Origin: Sandaracinaceae bacterium
GTDB lineage: Bacteria; Myxococcota_A; Polyangia; Polyangiales; Sandaracinaceae
DNA length: 64,000 nucleotides
Direction of reading: 5' to 3'
Assembly: GCA_040218145.1 (NCBI GenBank)
Contig: JAVJQK010000128.1
Span: 180,089 to 244,088, forward strand
This document shows, piece by piece, positions 1-8,980 of the stretch (position 1 is the stretch's first letter; each line of letters starts with the position of its first letter). Made by a program: the position numbers and the translations under genes. The notes under the pieces were generated by a model. That model searched no databases. It saw only the letters and a program-made list of their open reading frames with translations, and was not told the DNA's origin.

Positions 1-2
1 GC

Positions 3-167
3 GGTCGGATCGAGCTTCGGGAGGGCGAACGCGCGGCCGTCCTGCAGGTGACCCCCTCCCAGCTCCGCTTCGGCGACTCGCGCCCGCTGTGTGCGCACGC
101 CGGGGCCGAGCGCTTCGTCTTCTCCCGAGCGTCTCGGCAGCCGTCGGGCCCCTGCTTCGTGGACTGA
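3..167 (+). CDS. C-terminal fragment of an unidentified protein (starts outside the window)
   Basis: The frame beginning at base 3 is open for 54 codons up to a TGA at 165-167. Its third codon positions are almost all G or C, as in the definite genes nearby, whereas the other two frames lack that bias or stop early. The visible peptide starts GRIELREGERAAVLQV and ends in a Cys-containing tail. No family is recognisable from so short a piece, and the start lies to the left of the window. The 173 bases between its stop and the next gene contain nothing else I can identify. Confidence 0.45.
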   Translation, partial: GRIELREGERAAVLQVTPSQLRFGDSRPLCAHAGAERFVFSRASRQPSGPCFVD

Positions 168-340
168 CGGGCCTCCGCCGTCCAACTCGAGCTCGTCGCA
201 GACCTCGACAGGCAACGTCGCAGCCGAAGCTCCGGCGTCCGAGCTCGTACTCGGGCCCGTGCAGTAGCCCTCGACGAGCGGCGATGAATCCGTGCGACCT
301 GAGACCCGATCCCGGACTCATCTCAGGCGGAAGGTGTCCG

Positions 341-1222
341 ATGTACACTGGGGTACGCGTCATGATGCACGACCATGCAGCGCATGTGATCTTGCTGCTC
401 TGGGCCCTCGTGCTCGGCGGTTGCTTCAGCCTTCATGAGGGGGGCGACGGCGGCGACTCGGGGGTCGAGCCCGGAGGGGATGGAGGCCACGGGCTGGACT
501 CGGGAGCTGCGTCCGAGTGTCCGCGAGTCGGCGCGACCATACTCTGTGGGCGATACTGCGACACGCCGGCGTGTGGGGGCGGGCTCTGCAATTCGCTCTA
601 CGATACGTGCGTCGGAGACGACCACCGCGGCGGCAACCGATGCGGCGAGGGTGAAGACGGCTACTTCGAGCAGTTCTGCCTGGGCGGCAGCGTTTGCATC
701 ATGAACGACCGTGGCCAGCAGTGCGTAGACCCCGAGTTCTGCCGCTGGATCCGCGACCGCGACGAGCCCGAGTACACCTCCGCGGTTTGCCGCTACTCGG
801 ATGGGACGACCTTCGTGGATGGGCCGCTGGAGGGCGACTGCGGAGACGGTGCCGACCCCGACCTGCCCTTCTGTGGGGGCGCGTGCGGGGACACGTGTCC
901 CGCGGTCAGCTCGAGCGTGTCGGTGTGGGGGCCCGGGTGCTTCGGGTTGAGCGAGCACCGCGCGTTCGGGGTCTGCTCGCCCAACCCCCACCCGCCCTGC
1001 GAAGAGCGCAACGCAGACCGGCTCCTGCTGGAGTGCGCGCTCGATCTGCGCCTCCTGTCCGGCGTCTGGATGCCCGCCTGCGCGTGCATGCGCCTCACGC
1101 GGGAGCCCGGCGGCGCGCTGCCCGACCGAGGGGAGCCAGTCGCGCTGCAGAGCTGCCTCGCCTACCGCGAGATCTATCCCGACCAGGTGAGCTGCCTCGA
1201 TGGCGAGTGGAACGAGCTCTGA
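341..1222 (+). CDS. Cysteine-rich putative lipoprotein, function unknown
   Basis: This is a 293-residue protein. The ATG at 341 was chosen because AGGCGGAAGG lies just upstream, and it places a hydrophobic signal segment (LLLWALVLGGC) near the N-terminus. The lipobox LGGC predicts a lipid-anchored outer or inner membrane protein. A Gly/Asp linker of the DAG type common in myxobacterial lipoproteins follows. The rest carries more than 20 cysteines in short C-x(2-8)-C spacings, suggesting a disulfide-stabilised extracellular domain. An alternative start is the ATG at 362. No enzymatic motif is visible. It is convergent with the next operon and separated from it by a hairpin. Confidence 0.7.
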   Translation: MYTGVRVMMHDHAAHVILLLWALVLGGCFSLHEGGDGGDSGVEPGGDGGHGLDSGAASECPRVGATILCGRYCDTPACGGGLCNSLYDTCVGDDHRGGNRCGEGEDGYFEQFCLGGSVCIMNDRGQQCVDPEFCRWIRDRDEPEYTSAVCRYSDGTTFVDGPLEGDCGDGADPDLPFCGGACGDTCPAVSSSVSVWGPGCFGLSEHRAFGVCSPNPHPPCEERNADRLLLECALDLRLLSGVWMPACACMRLTREPGGALPDRGEPVALQSCLAYREIYPDQVSCLDGEWNEL

Positions 1223-1227
1223 GCCCT

Positions 1228-1246
1228 CTCGATGACACGCATCGAG
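1228..1246. terminator. Perfect hairpin between convergent genes
   Basis: CTCGATG (1228-1234) and CATCGAG (1240-1246) form a 7-bp perfect stem with a 5-base loop. The hairpin lies in the 79-base gap between a plus-strand and a minus-strand gene end. No T-run follows on either side, so termination is inferred from position only. Confidence 0.35.
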
Positions 1247-1301
1247 GTGGGCCACCGAGTTTGACGAATGAACAGGATCGTCCCCGATCCATCCGTCCGG
1301 G

Positions 1302-2753
1302 TCAGTTCCAGGGGTTGAGCACGTCGCCTTGCGCGGGGCCTCGTCGCGGGAGGTCGTAGGTGTAGTCGACGTCGAGCTCGCTGCGGCGGAAGCGGGAGAA
1401 GCGGGCGCGGCGGACGGCGCGGAGGACGCAGGCGCGCTCGGGTGCGGGCGCGGTGCCGCTGCCGTTGACGCGGGTGACGCGGCCGCTCGAGCCGTCGACG
1501 GTGGCGAGCACGCGCACGTTGCCGCCCTGGCGGCCGCACTGCTCGACCTGAGGGCGCAGGCCGCTCATCACGCGCACGATCTCGGTGCGCGGCGGCAGGT
1601 CGGGGATCGGGCCGCTGGGCGAAGGGCTGGGAGACGGGCTGGGCGAGACCACGTGGGTCGGGGTCGCCTCGCTCGGAGTGGGGGCGACGGCCACGCCGCC
1701 CGGCGCGCAGACGAGGTGCACGTCGAAGCGCTCGAAGCTGCCCTGATCGGCGCCCGCGTCGTCGTGCACGATCATCGTCCAGCGGCCCCGCGTGCTGCGG
1801 CCGCGCAGGGAGGAGAGCTGGCGGTCGTCGAGGTCCCAGGTGCGGCGGAGGTTGCGGCGGCCGCCGCCCTGATGACGCTGGAGCACGAGGTCCTCGGACC
1901 ACGGGGTGCGCAGGACGATCCGCAGGTCGCCGACGAAGGTGTGGCGGATGTCGACGCCGAGCTCGGCCTCGGTGATCGCGCAGGCCTCGGCCACCTCCAC
2001 CGCCAGCGCCGCGCTCTGGTAGTCGCGGATGGGCTGCGACTCCTCCGCGCTGACGTCCACGACGGTGGGGCCGATCGGGGTGAGCTGGCCGTGCAGGACG
2101 AGGGCGCCCTCGGTGACGGTGCCCGTGACGCGGACCTCTTCGTGCTCGGGCAGCGACAGCGTCCAGGTGCGCTCCTGGCCGGCCTCGCTCGGGGGGACGC
2201 TGAGCACGAACATGGCGGGCGTGGTGCCGACGACCTGGCCACCCGGATCCGCGACCTGGGCGCCGGGCGGGTCGCTCGTGATGGTGACGCTGACGTCGCG
2301 GGCGTCGCCCTGCGCGACGGCGGGGGCGGCGTCGGCGCCGTCGGTGAACAGCTCGAGCTCGTAGGCCAGCGCGGCCGGCTCGCGGAGGGCGGCGACGTAG
2401 ATCGCGTACTCGCCCGCGCCCTCGTAGGCGAGGCTCGGCGCGTGCCCGGAGCCCTCGTCGCTGTCGCAGCGGACCTCGTCGCCGCGGGCCACGGCGAGCG
2501 CGAGCGGGCCGTCGCTCGAGCGGACGCGGACGGTGAAGGGCGTCTCGCCCGTGACCTCGACGAGGTGACCCGGGGTCTCGACGTCGAGGTAGCCGGGGCA
2601 GCCGGGCGCGAGCTCGAGCGCGGCGGCCTGGCCGAAGGTGGTCCCGGTCAGGGCGACGCGCGGCGCCGCCTCGGACAGCGCGGCCTCGCCGTAGCGGGGC
2701 TCGGGGCCGCCGCACGCCAGCAGCAGGATCGCAAAGAACGCGCACCGCCTCAC
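1302..2753 (-). CDS. Lipoprotein with P/Homo B domain and AgmX/TonB-C-like tail
   Basis: The protein has 483 residues and begins with a signal peptide and lipobox (LLLACGG). Residues about 150-180 resemble a PEGA-type surface motif (SDPPGAQV). Residues about 230-350 match a proprotein-convertase P domain, with DIRHTFVGDLRIVLRTP and GRWTMIVHDDAGADQGSF as the typical core. After a Pro/Ser linker, the last ~100 residues resemble the AgmX/PglI C-terminal or TonB-C fold, with two conserved cysteines (VEQCG and ERACV). It is the last gene of the MoxR operon: its ATG overlaps the upstream stop by four bases (ATGA). P domains usually sit on secreted proteases. Here no protease domain is present, so a binding role is more likely. 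Confidence 0.75.
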   Translation of the reverse strand: MRRCAFFAILLLACGGPEPRYGEAALSEAAPRVALTGTTFGQAAALELAPGCPGYLDVETPGHLVEVTGETPFTVRVRSSDGPLALAVARGDEVRCDSDEGSGHAPSLAYEGAGEYAIYVAALREPAALAYELELFTDGADAAPAVAQGDARDVSVTITSDPPGAQVADPGGQVVGTTPAMFVLSVPPSEAGQERTWTLSLPEHEEVRVTGTVTEGALVLHGQLTPIGPTVVDVSAEESQPIRDYQSAALAVEVAEACAITEAELGVDIRHTFVGDLRIVLRTPWSEDLVLQRHQGGGRRNLRRTWDLDDRQLSSLRGRSTRGRWTMIVHDDAGADQGSFERFDVHLVCAPGGVAVAPTPSEATPTHVVSPSPSPSPSPSGPIPDLPPRTEIVRVMSGLRPQVEQCGRQGGNVRVLATVDGSSGRVTRVNGSGTAPAPERACVLRAVRRARFSRFRRSELDVDYTYDLPRRGPAQGDVLNPWN

Positions 2754-5287
2754 GCCGCCTCCTTCCTGGGCTCTTCCGAGTGCATGGACTTTCGCTCGCG
2801 CCCCCAGCGGCGGCGCTTGCGCTCGGGCCGCACCACCGTCGCTCCGACCGAGTGGTCGGGCAAGCGCAGGAGCAAGAGCCCCAGCAGATACATCAACAGC
2901 GCCGCTGCGAGGAGCGGGGTGCGGAGCGAGCGCATGACCGACTCTTCGTCGACCGCGCCGACGATGCCCCCGAGCTCGTCGAGGACCTCACCGCCGCCCG
3001 CCGCGGCCAGGCGCTCGAGCTCCGCGCGGTGGGTGCCGAAGAGCGACAGCTCCGGGTCGTAGGGGCGGTCGTGGCCCACCGCGACGGTCGGTCGCTCGTC
3101 GCCCGGCATGCGCGCGTCGAGCAGGAAGCCGCCGTCGGCGAGGATCTCGGACTGCCAGACGCCGGGGCCGCGCTCGAACAGCTCGAGCGGCTCGCCCTCG
3201 CCGGGGGCGCGGAAGATGCGGACGAGCGGCGCGGGGTCGCTCTCGAGGGTCGGCGCGAGCACGGTCGCCACCTGCACGCCGTCGAGGAGCGGGTGCGGCG
3301 CGAGCCGAATCTGCGGCGGGTCGACGGGGCGGGTGCGCAGCATGCCCTCCGCCATCGCGACCCAGAACGCGCGGTAGCCGTCCCAGCCGCGCCAGCCGTC
3401 CGCCCAGGCGCCGCTCGTGGCGCTGGTCCAGGTGGCGACCTGGCCGAGGCCGCGGTGCCAGTGGGCGAGCACGGGGCGACGGTCGGGGGTGGAGAGCACC
3501 ATGGTGGCGCCCCGCTCGAGGCCCGCGAGCGCGTGGCCACCGAGCTGCGGCGCGGATTCGAGGTCGACGTCCTCGAGCATCGCGAGGTGCGTGACGACGC
3601 GGGGCTCGAAGCTGCTGCGGCGGTGCGCGGGCGGCTGGCGGTATTGCGCCTCGCGCACGAAGAGGCTGGGCAAGGAGCCCGCGCTGTTGGTCACGTGGTA
3701 GCGGCCGCGGCCGATCTGCGCGATCTGCGCCATCAGGTCGTTGCGCGGGCCGATGGTGATGGCCGAGATGCTCACCCCGCGGCCCGCGAGCACGGTGGCG
3801 GCGGCGAGCGCGGGCTGGGGCGAGCTGACTCCGTCGGACAGCAAGATGACGTGATGAATGTAGCGCGGGTCGTTGCTCATCACCGCGTTGGCCGCGCCGA
3901 GCGCCGCCGCGATGTTCGTGCCGCCCGAGGCGTGGATGCCGCCGATGAACTGGATGAGGTCGTCGCGCTGGTCCATGCCGACGGGGGCCATCACCCGGTC
4001 CGCGCCGCCGCTGAAGGCGACCACGCCCGCGCGCGCGTCCTGGCGCAGCGCGCGCACCGCGGCGATGGCGGCGTTGCGAGCCTGCATCATCTTGATGCCG
4101 CTCATCGAGGAGGAGCGGTCGATGACCAGCACCAGCTCCAGCGGCCGCGGCTCCGGGATGGCGGGCGGGATGGTGATCGGCTCCATCTCGCGGAAGATGC
4201 GCGGGGTGCGGCGCACGGGGTTGGTGCCCGTCGCGCTGATGAGGCCGCCGCCCTCGTCCTCCACCCAGTCGCGCAGGACCTGCTGCTGCACCTCGGTCAG
4301 GTCGCCCGGATCGGCCTCGTCGACGATGACGAGGTTCACGTCCTGCAGCTCCGAGAGCGCGAGCGGGGCGGCGGTGATCGGCGTCGCCTCGACGCGCATG
4401 CCGCCTTCGTCGAAGACCTGCGACAGGAGCGGCGGGCCGTTCTCGGGGTCGTAGAGGATGCGGACGCGCGGCTTGGGAGAGATGCGCACGAGGCTGCGCC
4501 AGACGTCGTTCTGGGGGACGACGTCGCCCGCGGCGCTGAGGGCCACGGTCAGCTCGTGCACGCCCTCGTCCTCGGGGAACTCGACGCCGATGGAGGCGCT
4601 CGAGTCACCGCGCCGCGCGACGGCGTCGGTGCGGCCGACCTCCTCGCCGTCGAGGGCCATCGTCAGGCTGACGTTCGCGTCCCGGGCCGCGTGCAGCTCC
4701 ACGCCGACGTCGATGCGGTCGCCCGCCCGGATCATGCGCGGCACGGAGAGCCCGGTGACGCTGACGAGATCCATCGGCGGCTCGTCGCCCATGGGCACGA
4801 CCGAGACCTCGACCCCGGCCCGGTGCGCGGCCGCGATCGCCGCGCCCAGGTCGGCGCCGCGGTCGCGCCCGTCGGTGGCCACGATCATGCGGCGCACGCG
4901 GTCGCGGGGCAGGAGCGCCACGCCGACCGAGACGTCGGTGCCGGGGCGGACCGCGGTGGGAGACGTGGCGTCCACCCACGCGACGTCGTCGTTCTCGGCG
5001 CGCAGCTCCGCGAGCTGCTGCTGGACGCGCTCGCGATCGGGCACGGTGACGCTGGGCGTGCCGTCGATCACGGTGGCCACCGCGAGCTCGTCGGTGGGCA
5101 GCCCGAGGCGCAGATCCGCCATCGCGAGCACGAGCAGCGCGGCCGTCAGGACGCGGGTGGCGATGACCGCGGCGCGGCGCTTGGGCCCGATGGGGAAGCG
5201 GCTCCGCAGCGCGAGCAGCACGAGGAGCGGCGCGGCGATCAGGCCCCACAGCGCGAGCGGCCAGCCCACCGTCAGGTCGAGGCCCAT
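2750..5287 (-). CDS. Membrane-anchored von Willebrand A domain protein (BatA/YfaS-neighbour type)
   Basis: This 845-residue protein starts at the ATG at 5287, whose A is shared with the upstream TGA (TGATG). Two N-terminal membrane segments (LALWGLIAAPLLVLLAL and TRVLTAALLVLAMADL) and one near the C-terminus (LLAAALLMYLLGLLLL) place most of the chain in the periplasm. A VWA domain occupies about residues 385-570 with an intact metal-ion site (VIDRSSSMSG, then SGGTN and LLSDGVSS). The segment before it resembles the GATase1-like part seen in this family. Such proteins accompany MoxR ATPases and DUF58 proteins and probably assemble or activate envelope partners; the substrate is unknown. Confidence 0.8.
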   Translation of the reverse strand: MGLDLTVGWPLALWGLIAAPLLVLLALRSRFPIGPKRRAAVIATRVLTAALLVLAMADLRLGLPTDELAVATVIDGTPSVTVPDRERVQQQLAELRAENDDVAWVDATSPTAVRPGTDVSVGVALLPRDRVRRMIVATDGRDRGADLGAAIAAAHRAGVEVSVVPMGDEPPMDLVSVTGLSVPRMIRAGDRIDVGVELHAARDANVSLTMALDGEEVGRTDAVARRGDSSASIGVEFPEDEGVHELTVALSAAGDVVPQNDVWRSLVRISPKPRVRILYDPENGPPLLSQVFDEGGMRVEATPITAAPLALSELQDVNLVIVDEADPGDLTEVQQQVLRDWVEDEGGGLISATGTNPVRRTPRIFREMEPITIPPAIPEPRPLELVLVIDRSSSMSGIKMMQARNAAIAAVRALRQDARAGVVAFSGGADRVMAPVGMDQRDDLIQFIGGIHASGGTNIAAALGAANAVMSNDPRYIHHVILLSDGVSSPQPALAAATVLAGRGVSISAITIGPRNDLMAQIAQIGRGRYHVTNSAGSLPSLFVREAQYRQPPAHRRSSFEPRVVTHLAMLEDVDLESAPQLGGHALAGLERGATMVLSTPDRRPVLAHWHRGLGQVATWTSATSGAWADGWRGWDGYRAFWVAMAEGMLRTRPVDPPQIRLAPHPLLDGVQVATVLAPTLESDPAPLVRIFRAPGEGEPLELFERGPGVWQSEILADGGFLLDARMPGDERPTVAVGHDRPYDPELSLFGTHRAELERLAAAGGGEVLDELGGIVGAVDEESVMRSLRTPLLAAALLMYLLGLLLLRLPDHSVGATVVRPERKRRRWGRERKSMHSEEPRKEAA

Positions 5288-7059
5288 CACTCGAGCCTCC
5301 CGCGGTGGAGCAGCGTCCACTCGAGCACCATCAGGCCGAGGAGCGCGAGCGCGACGAGCACGGCCAGGGGCGGCAGCGGGTCGACGTTGCGGAAGCGGCC
5401 GCCGCTGGTGCCGACTGACAGCTCGCGCGCGTGCACGGCGCCGCTGAAGGCGATGGCGCGCTCACCCTGGTGGTAGATGCCTTGACGACGGATGGCCGCG
5501 AGCTCGGTCGCGCTGACGGGCTCGCCGTCAGGGCCGAGCACGGTCTCGTCCGCGTAGAGGGGCTCGCCGAGCCGGCGCGGCAGCGGGATCTCGTCGCGCG
5601 CGCTCGCCGCCCAGTGCAAGCTGTCGTGCACCATCAGGGGAAACGCCTCGCGCTCGACGAGATCGGTCGCGCCGAGGTCGAGGCCGTAGGCGACGAGGCG
5701 GCGCCCGCGGGCCTCACGCGCGACGGCCAGCGCGTCGGCGCCGGAGCGGATGAGGACCTGGTCGCCGGGGTCGGTGGCGAAGCCCAGCGAGCGGCCCACG
5801 CGCACGCCGTCGAGGCGCACGCCGTGGAGCGCGGGGTGGCTGGCGAGGAACGCGGTCACGCGCGGCGCCTCGGCCTCGCCCGACGCGGCGAGCTGCCCGC
5901 TCGTGGGCGCGAAGAGCACGACCGAGCTGTGCTCCACGCCCTCGGGCAGCGGGGTGCGGTCGAGCACGAGCACGTCGTAGGCGGAGAGGTCCGTGGCGCC
6001 GAACGCGTCGGGGGTGATCTGCGAGACCTGCGCGTTGGGGTGCACGGCGAGCGCGGCCTCGAGGAAGAGGCTGCCCGGCGAGACGAAGAGCACGCGGAGC
6101 GGCGAGAGCGGCGCGACCACCGCGAAGGCCTGGTCGTCGACGGCGAGCGCGTCCTCGCTCGCGGTGATCTCGATCTCCTCGAGGCGCGCGGTCAGCTCGG
6201 CGCGCTCGGCGCTGAAGCCCTGGGCGAGGAGCCGCGCGCCCTCTCCGGCCGCGAGCGTCACGCGGCGATCGAGGAGCGGCACGTCGCCGTCGAGGATGCG
6301 CAGGCGCGCGCTCGCCTCCCGCGACGCGAACGACTGGAGCTGGACCTCGGCCACGAACTCGCCCGCCGCGAGGGGATCGCGCCGCGCGGTGAAGTCGGCG
6401 ATCGCGATCGTGTCCGACGGCACGCCGACGGGCACGAGCACGCGGGTGCTCTCGGTGTCCATCTCCACGTCGCGGTCGGCGACGAGCAGGATCTGCCCCG
6501 CGTCTCCGCTCGCCGCGACGATCCGGTCGGCGAGCAGCAGCGCGCCCTCGAGATCCGCCGGGCCGTCGTCGAGCTCGAAGCCCTCGAGCGCGCGCTCGAG
6601 GTCGGCGTTGTCCTCCGTCAGCGCGAGCAGGGTCTCGGGGCGCATGCCCGCGCGCACCACCGCCACGCGCCCGCCCGCGGTCGAGCGGTCGACCCACTGC
6701 CGCACCTCGCGCACCGCGCGGTCCACGCGCCGCTCGCCCGCGTCTTCGGCCCCCATGGAGCGGCCGGCCGCGAGCACGATCACGGTGGTGCCGCGCACGC
6801 CCTTGCCGAAGCGCGGGTCGCCCAGCTCGGCCACGAACAGGAGCGCGACGAGCAGGCTCACCAGGAACGCGATCCACGGGATCTTCGAGGCGCGGAGGAA
6901 GCGCGGCCGGCTCGACTGCGCGGCCCGCATCCAGAACGTCACGTTGCTCACGAGCTGCGGCTTGGGCGTGCGGCGCAGGAGATACAGCGCGAGCACGGTC
7001 AGCGCGGTGAGGCCCGCGAGCCCCCCGAGCAGCCCCCAGCTCAGCCCCGCGAAGGTCAT
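5287..7059 (-). CDS. BatA-like membrane protein with degenerate VWA domain
   Basis: This 590-residue protein starts at ATG 7059, overlapping the preceding stop by four bases. It has the BatA N-terminus: a hydrophobic first helix (SWGLLGGLAGLTALTVLALYLL), a basic loop and a second helix (IPWIAFLVSLLVALLFVAEL). A VWA-like fold follows from about residue 90. The metal-binding DxSxS motif is replaced by LAAGRSM, so the first Asp is lost and metal-dependent binding is doubtful. A C-terminal membrane helix (PLAVLVALALLGLMVLEW) closes the protein. It is likely an integral inner-membrane component paired with the intact VWA protein encoded next. Confidence 0.8.
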   Translation of the reverse strand: MTFAGLSWGLLGGLAGLTALTVLALYLLRRTPKPQLVSNVTFWMRAAQSSRPRFLRASKIPWIAFLVSLLVALLFVAELGDPRFGKGVRGTTVIVLAAGRSMGAEDAGERRVDRAVREVRQWVDRSTAGGRVAVVRAGMRPETLLALTEDNADLERALEGFELDDGPADLEGALLLADRIVAASGDAGQILLVADRDVEMDTESTRVLVPVGVPSDTIAIADFTARRDPLAAGEFVAEVQLQSFASREASARLRILDGDVPLLDRRVTLAAGEGARLLAQGFSAERAELTARLEEIEITASEDALAVDDQAFAVVAPLSPLRVLFVSPGSLFLEAALAVHPNAQVSQITPDAFGATDLSAYDVLVLDRTPLPEGVEHSSVVLFAPTSGQLAASGEAEAPRVTAFLASHPALHGVRLDGVRVGRSLGFATDPGDQVLIRSGADALAVAREARGRRLVAYGLDLGATDLVEREAFPLMVHDSLHWAASARDEIPLPRRLGEPLYADETVLGPDGEPVSATELAAIRRQGIYHQGERAIAFSGAVHARELSVGTSGGRFRNVDPLPPLAVLVALALLGLMVLEWTLLHRGRLE

Positions 7060-7946
7060 CGGGCCCCCGCGGCCGAGCGAAGGCGCGGCGCGCCGAAGAT
7101 GCGGAGGAGCTGCGCGTCGGTGGCCATGGAGACGTCGACGTCCTGGAACCAGCCGCCCGTCTTGCGGCAGCTCTCGCGCACCGCCTCGAGGTGCCGCTGG
7201 ACCTCGGCGCGGTACCGCTTCAGGAGCGCGTCGTTCACGCGCAGACGCACCCGCTCGTCGGTCTCGGCGTCGCGCAGCTCGAGCTCGCCGCGCCACGCGG
7301 GCTCGAGGTCCTCCTGGCAGCGCACGTGGATGACGCGCAGCTCGTGCCCCATCGCGCCGAGGCGACGGAAGCCGTCCTCCCAGCCGTCGGGGGCCATGAA
7401 GTCGCTGATCACCACCACGAGGCCGCGGGGCAGGCCGCGCGCCGCGAGCTGCCGGATGGCCTCGTCGAAGAAGGTCGGGCCCGCCGCCTCGCTGTCGCCG
7501 AGGAAGCGCTCGAGCTGGGGCAGGTCCTGCGGGCCTCGGATGGCGAGCGGGCGGTCGTCGAGCTCGTCCGCGAACGGGATGACGCGCGCGCGGTCGAACT
7601 GGCGCATGCCGACGTAGACGAAGGCGCCGGCCAGCGTGCGCGCGACCTCGATCTTGGGCGGGGCGCCGCGGCTCATCGAGCCGGTCACGTCGAGCAGCAC
7701 GTGCACGAAGGCGTCGCGCTCCTCCTCGAACTGACGCAAGACGAGGTGACCGTGGCGGGCGAAGGCCTTCCAGTCGATGTGCCGCACGTCGTCGCCGCTG
7801 ACGTAGGGGCGGTGATCGGCGAACTCCACGCCGCTGGCCTTGAAGGGCGAGCGGTGCCCACCCTGGCGGGCGGCGGTCGCGCTCGGACGGACGACGAGGC
7901 GCATCCGATCGAGCACGCGGCGAACCGTGCGGTCGAGGATGGCCAC
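7056..7946 (-). CDS. DUF58 domain protein (MoxR-associated)
   Basis: The protein has 296 residues, the usual length for the family. The diagnostic DUF58 block lies near residues 35-75: EFADHRPYVSGDDVRHIDW followed by KAFARHGHLVLRQFEEER. A VWA-like segment follows with DVTGSMS (about residues 86-92), which retains Asp, Thr/Ser and Ser of a metal site, and a later VISDFMAP strand. No signal peptide or membrane helix is visible, so it is probably cytoplasmic. It starts two bases after the MoxR stop and overlaps the next gene by four bases. Family knowledge: DUF58 proteins act with MoxR ATPases; the biochemical role is not settled. Confidence 0.85.
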   Translation of the reverse strand: MAILDRTVRRVLDRMRLVVRPSATAARQGGHRSPFKASGVEFADHRPYVSGDDVRHIDWKAFARHGHLVLRQFEEERDAFVHVLLDVTGSMSRGAPPKIEVARTLAGAFVYVGMRQFDRARVIPFADELDDRPLAIRGPQDLPQLERFLGDSEAAGPTFFDEAIRQLAARGLPRGLVVVISDFMAPDGWEDGFRRLGAMGHELRVIHVRCQEDLEPAWRGELELRDAETDERVRLRVNDALLKRYRAEVQRHLEAVRESCRKTGGWFQDVDVSMATDAQLLRIFGAPRLRSAAGAR

Positions 7947-7947
7947 G

Positions 7948-8970
<1,023 letters not shown>

Positions 8971-8980
8971 CGTCTCTCTC

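Noticed and set aside
1329..7617. Long plus-strand frames opposite the MoxR operon genes (1329-3062, 2780-5476, 5431-7617)
   Set aside because: Low-complexity, His/Arg/Ala-rich sequence with no domains; typical of high-GC antisense frames.
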